From JAFGIT01 sp016929465 [NCBI: Candidatus Coatesbacteria bacterium] (GTDB taxonomy: Bacteria; B130-G9), in the NCBI GenBank assembly GCA_016929465.1, contig JAFGIT010000140.1, forward strand, positions 1 to 6,758: a DNA stretch of 6,758 nt. The letters run 5' to 3'. Every line of letters starts with the position of its first letter. The stretch's first letter is position 1. Below are positions 1 through 6,254 of this stretch, one piece after another. The position numbers were made by a program, and so were the translations under genes. The notes below the pieces were generated by a model, which was given only the letters and a program-made list of their open reading frames with translations, ran no database searches and was not told the origin of the DNA.

Positions 1-468
1 ATCCGATGGCGATCCAATGGTGTTGTATTGGTCCTCTCCCGAGACATCGAGGATCGCTCCAAAGCCGAGTGTGGAGCCGAAGCCCTGGCCTTGAGAATAA
101 CAGCTGTAGTAATCGCTGCCGGCGAGGTCGATCAAGAGCCCGATCCCGGCGTGGGCGGCCCCCTCGCACCAGTAGGAGTAGTCCGCATCCGCGAAGTATG
201 AATCGTCGCCCTCATAATCGATGAGTAGCGCTGAGCCGTGCCAGGCTGAGGCGATCCCGGAAGGACCGCTGAAGTATTCGTCATTCCCCTGAAGGTCGAA
301 GATTGAGGCGACCCCGAAGAGCCCGCAGCACAGCGCGGCAGAATCCGACCCGCCGTCATATTCGTCGTTGCCCGAGAGATCGATTATAGCGCCGACCGGC
401 CTGTCGAACGAGCGGGGGACTGCGTGGCTCCCTCGGTAGATGTCATCCCCACCGAGGTCGATGATGAT
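1..468 (-). repeat. Six protein repeats, consensus [IL]-[IVF]-D-[LVY]-x-G-x-D-x-Y, about 27 residues each
   Basis: In the secreted protein, the cores IIDLGGDDIY, IIDLSGNDEY, IFDLQGNDEY, LIDYEGDDSY, LIDLAGSDYY and ILDVSGEDQY recur with their first aspartates at residues 558, 584, 612, 638, 668 and 695. The spacing is therefore 26-30 residues. The linkers are rich in Gly, Ala and Ser (for example GAAHAGIG and GFGSTLGFGA). The DNA copies have diverged, so this is a protein-level repeat and not a recent DNA tandem duplication. The regular period, the small residues and the paired acidic positions suggest a beta-solenoid or a metal-binding (perhaps Ca2+) surface domain, but this is inference. The array reaches the window edge and probably continues beyond it. 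Confidence 0.85.
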
Positions 469-2130
469 CGAATACTCGTCGAGGACTTGCTGGTCCCCCG
501 TCCCGAGTATGCAGCATCTGCCTGCCGGGGCGGTGAACTTGATAGTATCGAAGTCGGTGGGCTGTATCTCGTTTTCATCCAGCCACAGCCGGAAGGCCGT
601 GATGGCCCCCGAGACATCCGAGACGAATGTGCTGGTCCCTGTGGAGAGGTGGTCGAGATCGAGGCGATGGATGCCGTCCTCGATGGTCCCGTCGCTGGTC
701 CCGTACCAGGGCGAGGCGGCGAACTGGTATAGCCTCCAGCGTTCGATGTCGTTCAGGCCATCGGTTGTCACCTGCAGAGCCTGTGCAAGGAATTCGATGT
801 CGAAGGCTGCCTGGATGGCTGGCGATGCGGTCTCCGCTGCGTCAATTATGGCATCGATGAATTGTCTGACCTCAGGCTGCAATGTATTCCAGTTCGTCTC
901 ATCGGCAGGCGTATCGAACATGAAGCTCTGAAGCGCTGCAGGGGGCACGCACTTCGGCGCCGACCTTGTCACTGTCTCTTCCTCATACTCGAGCATCTGG
1001 AAGCAGTAGGTCACAATTGCCGCGGGATCGCGTGCGTTCTCGAGGAAGAAGTCGCCAATCTCGCCTGATAGTCGGGGCACCTCGGTGATGTCGGTGAACA
1101 GGTCCTTCATGACCTTCAGGCGGAGCTCATGCCCCCCGAAATATCCAACCTCCGTCTCCGAGAATCCGAGCGGCGCCTCGTTGATGCCGATGTTGGATTT
1201 CAAGTAGTCCAGAACCGCGGAAGGGAGCTCGAGCGATGACCTGTCGTCTGCAGGGCGCGAGTTGTGGCGGACGGGCACGGAAATAGAATCAAGATCGCTC
1301 AGCCACTCGCCGGTCGCGGCATCGACAAAGAGCGCCATCCACTCATAGAATCCGGGTGGGAACGCCTCGTTGACGACAATCGAATCAATGGGATAGCCAT
1401 CGAGCACGAATCCGGCTGGTATCATCAATCCGATCCCCTCGGGAAGCGGTCCATAAGAAGGCCAAAAGAGCAGGTCTTCACCAACGCTGACCGCGATATA
1501 TGCCAGCACATCACGGGTAGCGGCGGGATTTGAGACGTCCGCAAAGACCGACATCATATCTCCCGGGAGATAGGTGGTCATGTCGTTCAGATCGCGGCCC
1601 ATGTTGAGCGCGAGCGATGGGCGGATGCCCTCGATTGCATCGATAGTGTATTCCTCTCGTCCGCTTCTGTATCCGAGCCTTATCTCGCGGATAGTGCCCA
1701 GTGTATCGATCACATAGAAGACCGGCACGTTGCCGTCGTCATCCGCGATGTATGCCGACCAGCATTCGCCGTCGCTGTCCATCGCAAGCGGAAAGGTGAT
1801 TGAATGCGCGTCCCTGAATGAGGCGAGGTCGTCGAGAGTCTCGCCCGTGGGATTGATGTCGATTCCGAGTACCACGACGCCCTGGTCTCGATAGGGCTGA
1901 TAAACATTCTGCTCGTATGCACCGGCCGCCGAAGCACACCGGCTGCTCGTCGTCTCGAGAAGGAAAAGGACCACGACCTTGTCCGAGTAATCGGAAAGGC
2001 TGATCGGCTGACTATCAAGGCCATAGACCGTGAAATCGGGCGCCGCATCGCCAACGGAGAGATACGAGTAGGCGTGGATTGGTGCAGCTAAGACAACAGA
2101 GGCAAGTACACAGCGAATGAGATTCCTCAT
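1..2130 (-). CDS. Exported redoxin-like protein with C-terminal G-x-D-x-Y repeats (3'-truncated by window edge)
   Basis: This frame is open for 710 codons from an ATG to the left edge with no stop, so the C-terminus is missing. Residues 1-20 look like a signal peptide: a basic start (MRNLIR), a hydrophobic core and a signal-peptidase-I-like A-P-I-H-A end. Residues about 24-165 resemble an AhpC/TSA-TlpA thioredoxin fold: APDF at 30-33, a strand VVVLFLLE, a lone Cys65, the strand VVVLGIDIN, and a VPVFYVID segment whose P136 would be the cis-proline. The usual W-C-x-x-C is absent. Aligned to TlpA, Ser62 replaces the first cysteine; aligned to PrxQ, Cys65 could be the peroxidatic residue. Residues 170-550 are unrecognised. 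Residues 555-710 carry six tandem repeats. The start is supported by GGAG 8 nt upstream, and the gene begins 14 nt after the endonuclease stop. The protein is probably periplasmic or on the cell surface. Its function is unknown; the domain calls are from inspection only. Confidence 0.85.
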   Translation of the reverse strand, partial: MRNLIRCVLASVVLAAPIHAYSYLSVGDAAPDFTVYGLDSQPISLSDYSDKVVVLFLLETTSSRCASAAGAYEQNVYQPYRDQGVVVLGIDINPTGETLDDLASFRDAHSITFPLAMDSDGECWSAYIADDDGNVPVFYVIDTLGTIREIRLGYRSGREEYTIDAIEGIRPSLALNMGRDLNDMTTYLPGDMMSVFADVSNPAATRDVLAYIAVSVGEDLLFWPSYGPLPEGIGLMIPAGFVLDGYPIDSIVVNEAFPPGFYEWMALFVDAATGEWLSDLDSISVPVRHNSRPADDRSSLELPSAVLDYLKSNIGINEAPLGFSETEVGYFGGHELRLKVMKDLFTDITEVPRLSGEIGDFFLENARDPAAIVTYCFQMLEYEEETVTRSAPKCVPPAALQSFMFDTPADETNWNTLQPEVRQFIDAIIDAAETASPAIQAAFDIEFLAQALQVTTDGLNDIERWRLYQFAASPWYGTSDGTIEDGIHRLDLDHLSTGTSTFVSDVSGAITAFRLWLDENEIQPTDFDTIKFTAPAGRCCILGTGDQQVLDEYSIIIDLGGDDIYRGSHAVPRSFDRPVGAIIDLSGNDEYDGGSDSAALCCGLFGVASIFDLQGNDEYFSGPSGIASAWHGSALLIDYEGDDSYFADADYSYWCEGAAHAGIGLLIDLAGSDYYSCYSQGQGFGSTLGFGAILDVSGEDQYNTIGSPSD

Positions 2131-2138
2131 ACCCTCAT

Positions 2139-2142
2139 CTCC
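2139..2142 (-). promoter_or_regulatory. Shine-Dalgarno sequence for the secreted-protein gene
   Basis: On the minus strand GGAG lies 8 nt before the ATG at 2130, just after the endonuclease stop codon (2147-2145). It fixes the start of the secreted-protein gene. It also shows that this gene has its own ribosome entry site even if it is transcribed together with the genes upstream. Confidence 0.7.
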
Positions 2143-2144
2143 AT

Positions 2145-3293
2145 TCAATCGGACCCGGCATGAAGCGATTCGATCTGCTCATCGTCATCAGTTCCATCGA
2201 TATTGAACTCGACCATGCTTTGACGAGTGATTTCATCCATAATTTGGGACAAATACCCTCTTGCTACGGAGAGCGTGAATCTCTCCTTCAGAATTGGGAT
2301 GTTTATAATTTCCTCGATGCAGCTCATATATGTCTCAACAATTGCGGAAATAGCATAGTGCTTCTCCGCCCCTTCCCGAAGCTTATCAATGAGAACGCTC
2401 ACATCCTCTGTGGATTTAATGACAAAGGAGATCGGATAGCGTTCTATCTTGTCTATATCTAGGAAGTACTTCCGAACATCGAGGGTCTCGGTAACCTGAA
2501 AAAAGCGACCGAGAGGTCTCATCACGAAATCGATTCCACCATCATTCGCATTCGTTCTGCCGGTCTTGTAGAGTTTGAGTGGAGATTGCTCCAATTCATC
2601 CTGCTCAAATCCGAAATACAAAACCTGATCAAAATAAAACAGTTTCAAAATGGCATAGCTGACTATTTCGAAAATACGCGCGTCGACGCTTGGAGCGATT
2701 AGATCGGAGATGAACTCCTCAACTTCACCTTGGTCGGCCTTGGATATCTCTCTCATTTTCTGGCAAACCTGGATGAAATTGGCGAACGCTTCCTGTTTTG
2801 CGGCAATATAAGCGTCAATAATTTCCATGATGGCAGGCGCAAGATTGTATTTTCTTCGCCCCACACCGAGGATCAGAAGTTTCTCATTGATCCAATATCG
2901 CTGCGGGTTATGAGTGCGAAGGATCGGTTGCACTTCCGCTTGTGGGAAGTACTTTCGGAATTCTAGATTCATCCTATGGTTAAGGGCATGGTTTTGGAGC
3001 TTCTCACCAAATGGTAACTCACGCTGCCGTCTGAATAGCGAGGAGAACCGCGCTCCATCATATTTCGCGTATCCTTGTTTCTTGTGATATCCATGGGCAA
3101 GGTAATCCTCAATGAGGACGTAAATCGCATATAGATTGGCAAAACTGCTCCGCGCTTTGGAGCCTCGCGTGGCGGAGACCGTTTTCAGATTGATATATTG
3201 AAGCAGCTGGCTTTTCTCGAAGAGTTCCGCGGCATCAGATCTGAAATGCCCCTTTAATATTTCGATGATCTTGGAAGTGAATTCGTGCTCCAT
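2145..3293 (-). CDS. Probable type II restriction endonuclease, PD-(D/E)XK-like, partner of the adjacent methyltransferase
   Basis: This 382-residue soluble protein starts at an ATG 7 nt after the methyltransferase stop. The same frame stays open to a TTG at 3398, but those 35 extra codons only overlap the end of the methyltransferase, so I reject them. There is no clear Shine-Dalgarno sequence, so translation is probably coupled to the gene upstream. I recognise a possible nuclease core: a helix with Glu208 (RIFEIVSYAIL), then TGRTNANDGGIDF with Asp255, about ten residues, then the strand FFQVTE with Gln266 and Glu269. This matches the D...(E/Q)-x-K layout of PD-(D/E)XK enzymes, but the usual lysine is replaced. 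The N-terminal half, rich in aromatic and basic residues (for example YHKKQGYAKYDGARF), would suit DNA recognition. The C-terminus is acidic (DGTDDDEQIE). If it is the partner enzyme, it cuts the site that the neighbour methylates. The identification rests on gene order and the motif. Its low GC matches the methyltransferase gene. Confidence 0.75.
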   Translation of the reverse strand: MEHEFTSKIIEILKGHFRSDAAELFEKSQLLQYINLKTVSATRGSKARSSFANLYAIYVLIEDYLAHGYHKKQGYAKYDGARFSSLFRRQRELPFGEKLQNHALNHRMNLEFRKYFPQAEVQPILRTHNPQRYWINEKLLILGVGRRKYNLAPAIMEIIDAYIAAKQEAFANFIQVCQKMREISKADQGEVEEFISDLIAPSVDARIFEIVSYAILKLFYFDQVLYFGFEQDELEQSPLKLYKTGRTNANDGGIDFVMRPLGRFFQVTETLDVRKYFLDIDKIERYPISFVIKSTEDVSVLIDKLREGAEKHYAISAIVETYMSCIEEIINIPILKERFTLSVARGYLSQIMDEITRQSMVEFNIDGTDDDEQIESLHAGSD

Positions 3294-3300
3294 GGGACTG

Positions 3301-4158
3301 CTACCGAAAAAGAGCGAGAATTTGCTGGGACTCCGAACTGCCTCTCTCAAAGGTTTTGGGTTCCCGGCGGAGACTTTGACCGTTATATGACTCCACAATA
3401 CCCAAGCGTCGCAGGCCTATTTTCACGTATTCCTCTTCGATCTCTACACCTACCGAATTCCTGAGCAACATTTGGGCGACTGCAGATGTCGTGAAGGTCC
3501 CTGAAAATGGATCAAGCACAACATCTCCCAGATTTGAGCTAGCGCGGACGATTCGCTCCAGGAGGGCCATAGGTTTCTGCGTCGGGTGGTTCTCGTACTC
3601 CTTCATCCTATATCGAACTCTGGGAAATTGCCAAACATTTCCGGGCACTTTCTGACTATTATATACATTCGGTGTCGGCTTCCTATAATCAATCAGCCTT
3701 CTCTTCGCACCCGTTCTTGCCTCAATCATTACATCGTCGGCGTTGAAGGTGTAATTGCTCTTGTCTTTGACACAGAATAGTATCGGCTCGTATAGAGACC
3801 CAAAATATTTGCGAGCCTGAACACCCGAACTATCGTAGGCCCAGACTATGCGAGAGAGAATTACAAGACGGTCTCGGAGATATATGTCGAAGTAAGGCAT
3901 GTTCTGAGTCGATGTCATCACATACAGGGAGCCATGCGGCTTCAATCTCTGGATACAGAGATCCAGCCATTGATAGCACCAAGTGAGATAGGCCTCATCA
4001 GATGGCCAACGGTCCATTCTTCCGTTGAAGCTCTTGCCAATGTTGTAGGGTGGATCAGCAAAAATCAAGTCAACGGAGCTTTCCGGCACACAGTCAGCCA
4101 AAATCTGAAGCGAATCTCCCAGAATGATCTCATGTCCATCCTTCTGAAAGGTCTTCAT
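3301..4158 (-). CDS. yhdJ-like: YhdJ-like adenine-N6 DNA methyltransferase (beta class), R-M modification subunit
   Basis: This 285-residue enzyme transfers a methyl group from S-adenosylmethionine to adenine N6 in a specific DNA site. The catalytic motif IV is ADPPYNIGKSF with DPPY at 35-38. The SAM-binding motif I, DPFSGTFTT, is at 216-224, C-terminal to the catalytic motif, which is the beta-class order. HPTQKP is at 191-196. Long stretches resemble my recollection of E. coli YhdJ (M.EcoKII), including LIFADPPYNIGK, VWAYDSSGVQA, LIDYRK, QKVPGNVWQFPRVRY and EYENHPTQKP. YhdJ methylates ATGCAT, so that is the best guess for specificity. The ATG at 4158 is the only usable start, because a TAA precedes it in frame with no other initiator between. 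No Shine-Dalgarno sequence is visible. YhdJ is solitary in E. coli, whereas here a putative endonuclease follows at 7 nt. The gene is AT-richer than the antiporter gene upstream, which suggests horizontal acquisition. Confidence 0.95.
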   Translation of the reverse strand: MKTFQKDGHEIILGDSLQILADCVPESSVDLIFADPPYNIGKSFNGRMDRWPSDEAYLTWCYQWLDLCIQRLKPHGSLYVMTSTQNMPYFDIYLRDRLVILSRIVWAYDSSGVQARKYFGSLYEPILFCVKDKSNYTFNADDVMIEARTGAKRRLIDYRKPTPNVYNSQKVPGNVWQFPRVRYRMKEYENHPTQKPMALLERIVRASSNLGDVVLDPFSGTFTTSAVAQMLLRNSVGVEIEEEYVKIGLRRLGIVESYNGQSLRREPKTFERGSSESQQILALFR

Positions 4159-4164
4159 GGTGCT

Positions 4165-4194
4165 AGATTTGCCAGAATAGAGGCCTTAAGTCAA
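4165..4194 (-). promoter_or_regulatory. Weak candidate promoter for the R-M genes
   Basis: In the 96-nt gap between the antiporter stop and the methyltransferase start, TTGACT (4194-4189) matches the -35 consensus at five of six bases. Eighteen bases later AAATCT (4170-4165) is a poor -10. Transcription would then start almost on the ATG at 4158, which agrees with the lack of a Shine-Dalgarno sequence and would give a leaderless mRNA. The match could be chance. Confidence 0.2.
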
Positions 4195-4254
4195 TCACTC
4201 TCTGATGCCGTATTGAGAATGTCGCCCACACTACTTGGTCATCAAAATTCAGTC

Positions 4255-6078
4255 TCAACTAAGCTCTTCCCTCAGAAAAGCCTCAGTGGTCTTGCTCTTC
4301 AGCGCATCCCTCAGCCCATCCCTCAAGCCAGATTTTCTCAGGGCGACGCTGATTGCTCTGAGGGCCATCAGATGCTGGTCGGGATACTCTGCCGGGGAGA
4401 CCAATAAGAATACGAAGTCCACCGGCCTTCTGTCCAACGAGTTCCAATCGACCGGCCTTTCGAGGAGGCCGCACACGACCACCACCTTCTTCAGGCCAGA
4501 GACCTTGCAGTGGGGGAATGCGACGCCGTCACCGGCTCCGGTGCTCGCGAGCTTCTCGCGCTCGAATACACGCTGCGTGACGATCCCCTCCTCGGAGATG
4601 ATCCCCTCCGCCTTCAGGACCTTCGCCATCTCCGAGATGACGCCCCTGCTTGAATCCGCGATCACCTCGGTCACCCTGCTCCCGATTAGTTCATAGAGAG
4701 AATAATCATCGGGGCGGCGTGTCTTGGTGGCGAGCGACTCCCTCTCCCCTGTCGTCCAGCTCTTCCACTTGAGAAGCGTCTTCTCGGATATATATGCCCC
4801 GCCGACCTCGAAGAGAACCAACGCGGGGATAATGGTGTTGAAAATCTCCTCTCCGCCGTATCCCTTCAGCATGGTCGCGACGAGAATGACCTCGACCGCC
4901 GCCATGCCCGCCTGGGGCAGCATCAACCGCGGGAGGCATGCTGTGATCTTCGGATCCTGCCCGGTGATCTTGCAGCCGGCCCAGTTGCCGATGAGCTTCC
5001 CCGCCAATCGCAACCCGAGATAGCCCATCACGAAGACCAGCGAGTCACTGGAAAAGCCCTCGATCTGAACGCTCGCGCCAATTATCGCGAAGAAGAGCAG
5101 GTTAAAAATGGGCATCACATTCCCGATGCGAAGGGAGTCGAATATCGCATGTGAGTGAAAGTTCGATATTAGAAAGCCCGCGACAACCGCAGTGATCAGG
5201 AAAGGGAGGTTGAAGTGGATTGCGGTTGCTATCCCGATCGCCACGACGCCGATCATGATCAGGAGCATCTCGACCGACGGCGTCGGATGCTCGGAGAGTA
5301 TCGTCGATAGGAACGACTCCTTGCTCGCATCCCTATCGTCGGTCGGCAGCCTTTTTTTGACGGTGAGCTTCAGTATTCCAAAAACCCCGGCGCCGACTAA
5401 AAGAGCCATGATCAACTCCTCCAGCACATGCCCCCCAAGTGAGAGCAGAGAGAGCTCGACGCCTCTTTTCATGGCGACAGCTATCCCGAGGAAGACCGAG
5501 AAGAAGATCACTTCGATGATGTCGTCTAGGACCACGATGTTCGCAAGAATATTCTTGAGGCGACCCTCGATATTCAGCCTCGACATGAGTATGAACGTCA
5601 GTGCGGGCGCAGTTGCAATCCCGATCGAGCCGATCAGCATTGAGTGGATTATGTCGAAGTCGAATGCCAGCCAGAATCCCATCGAGATCATGACCCAGGT
5701 GAGCAGCGCCTGCAGGATACAGATGATGGATGCCTTTATCCCAACCAGTTTCAGCCTGTCGATGTGGAGCTCTTCCCCCAACGAAAAGGCGACGAGCCCA
5801 AGAAGCAGGAATACGAAGAAGTGGAAGCTCTCGAATATCTCCGCATAGGCGTGAAAGCTGGTGTTGAAGAAAGTGTAAACTGGCTTCAGGAAGGACATCC
5901 CCTTCAGTCCAGAATAGTGCTCGAGTACTCGGTGAACGATCTCGAGGAAGTGCGGACCGACGAAGATACCACCGAGGATCTGCCCGACCACCTCACCGAT
6001 GTGAAGCTTCCTCGCAAGAATCCCGCCCACGTATGCAGCGAGCACCAGCAGCCCGATCGCAAGAATCTGCATCTTCAT
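4255..6078 (-). CDS. CPA2 (Kef-type) cation:proton antiporter with C-terminal PTS EIIA domain
   Basis: This 607-residue inner-membrane protein begins with about 12 hydrophobic segments (residues about 3-435) of the Na+/H+ exchanger fold. They include the family-like GEVVGQILGGIFVGP near the N-terminus, an Asp-Asp pair (VVLDDIIEV, D185-D186) in the ion-binding helix, and LRLAGKLIG with a conserved-looking lysine. A hydrophilic linker follows. Residues about 463-604 then resemble a fructose/PtsN-type EIIA domain, with TGAGDGVAFPHCK carrying the expected phospho-accepting His523. It presumably exchanges Na+ or K+ for H+; the ion cannot be told from sequence. In place of the KTN/TrkA nucleotide-binding domain of KefB/C, the EIIA domain would be the regulatory part. 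I chose the ATG at 6078 because the first membrane helix follows directly. A TTG at 6126 would add 16 residues and lacks a Shine-Dalgarno sequence. A candidate promoter lies upstream. Confidence 0.93.
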   Translation of the reverse strand: MKMQILAIGLLVLAAYVGGILARKLHIGEVVGQILGGIFVGPHFLEIVHRVLEHYSGLKGMSFLKPVYTFFNTSFHAYAEIFESFHFFVFLLLGLVAFSLGEELHIDRLKLVGIKASIICILQALLTWVMISMGFWLAFDFDIIHSMLIGSIGIATAPALTFILMSRLNIEGRLKNILANIVVLDDIIEVIFFSVFLGIAVAMKRGVELSLLSLGGHVLEELIMALLVGAGVFGILKLTVKKRLPTDDRDASKESFLSTILSEHPTPSVEMLLIMIGVVAIGIATAIHFNLPFLITAVVAGFLISNFHSHAIFDSLRIGNVMPIFNLLFFAIIGASVQIEGFSSDSLVFVMGYLGLRLAGKLIGNWAGCKITGQDPKITACLPRLMLPQAGMAAVEVILVATMLKGYGGEEIFNTIIPALVLFEVGGAYISEKTLLKWKSWTTGERESLATKTRRPDDYSLYELIGSRVTEVIADSSRGVISEMAKVLKAEGIISEEGIVTQRVFEREKLASTGAGDGVAFPHCKVSGLKKVVVVCGLLERPVDWNSLDRRPVDFVFLLVSPAEYPDQHLMALRAISVALRKSGLRDGLRDALKSKTTEAFLREELS

Positions 6079-6143
6079 GAACTGGAGTTCCACTGCTTCT
6101 GTCCCTAGAGTAATTGAGTTATCCAAGCCCCGAACAGCCCATT

Positions 6144-6172
6144 AATATCCCACAGCCGAGGCCGCTTGTCAG
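6144..6172 (-). promoter_or_regulatory. Candidate sigma70-like promoter for the antiporter gene
   Basis: CTGACA (6172-6167, five of six to the -35 consensus) and GATATT (6149-6144, four of six to the -10) are separated by exactly 17 bases. Transcription would begin near 6138. That leaves a leader of about 60 nt to the ATG at 6078, but only about 12 nt to the TTG at 6126, which mildly favours the ATG. The call is consensus matching only, and promoter preference in this organism is unknown. Confidence 0.35.
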
Positions 6173-6254
6173 CGCCGGATGGACTGGGGGCTGAAATACT
6201 CGGATTTGTGTCTGAATTATGCTCGTCGCCGGGCTTCCAGCCTGCCGGGGACTA

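Noticed and set aside
440-931. 163-codon open frame on the plus strand
   Set aside because: It is antisense to the secreted-protein gene, whose minus-strand frame is longer and has a signal peptide, recognisable domain and repeats.
3294-3398. Upstream TTG extension of the endonuclease gene by 35 codons
   Set aside because: It lies wholly inside the end of the methyltransferase gene in another frame. The extra residues look like an overlap artefact, and an ATG stands 7 nt after the methyltransferase stop.
4159-4254. Terminator or controller-protein operator between the antiporter and methyltransferase genes
   Set aside because: I saw no convincing hairpin with a T-tract and no clear paired inverted repeats. 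No C-protein gene is present.
5192-5848. 218-codon open frame on the plus strand
   Set aside because: It is antisense to the antiporter's membrane region. Its Ser/Ile/Met/Pro-rich composition is typical of a reverse-strand shadow, and it shows no domain.
6224-6254. Possible terminator after the permease gene
   Set aside because: CCCGGC occurs twice but as a direct repeat, not an inverted one. The only stem there (GGCT/AGCC) is 4 bp, and no T-tract follows.
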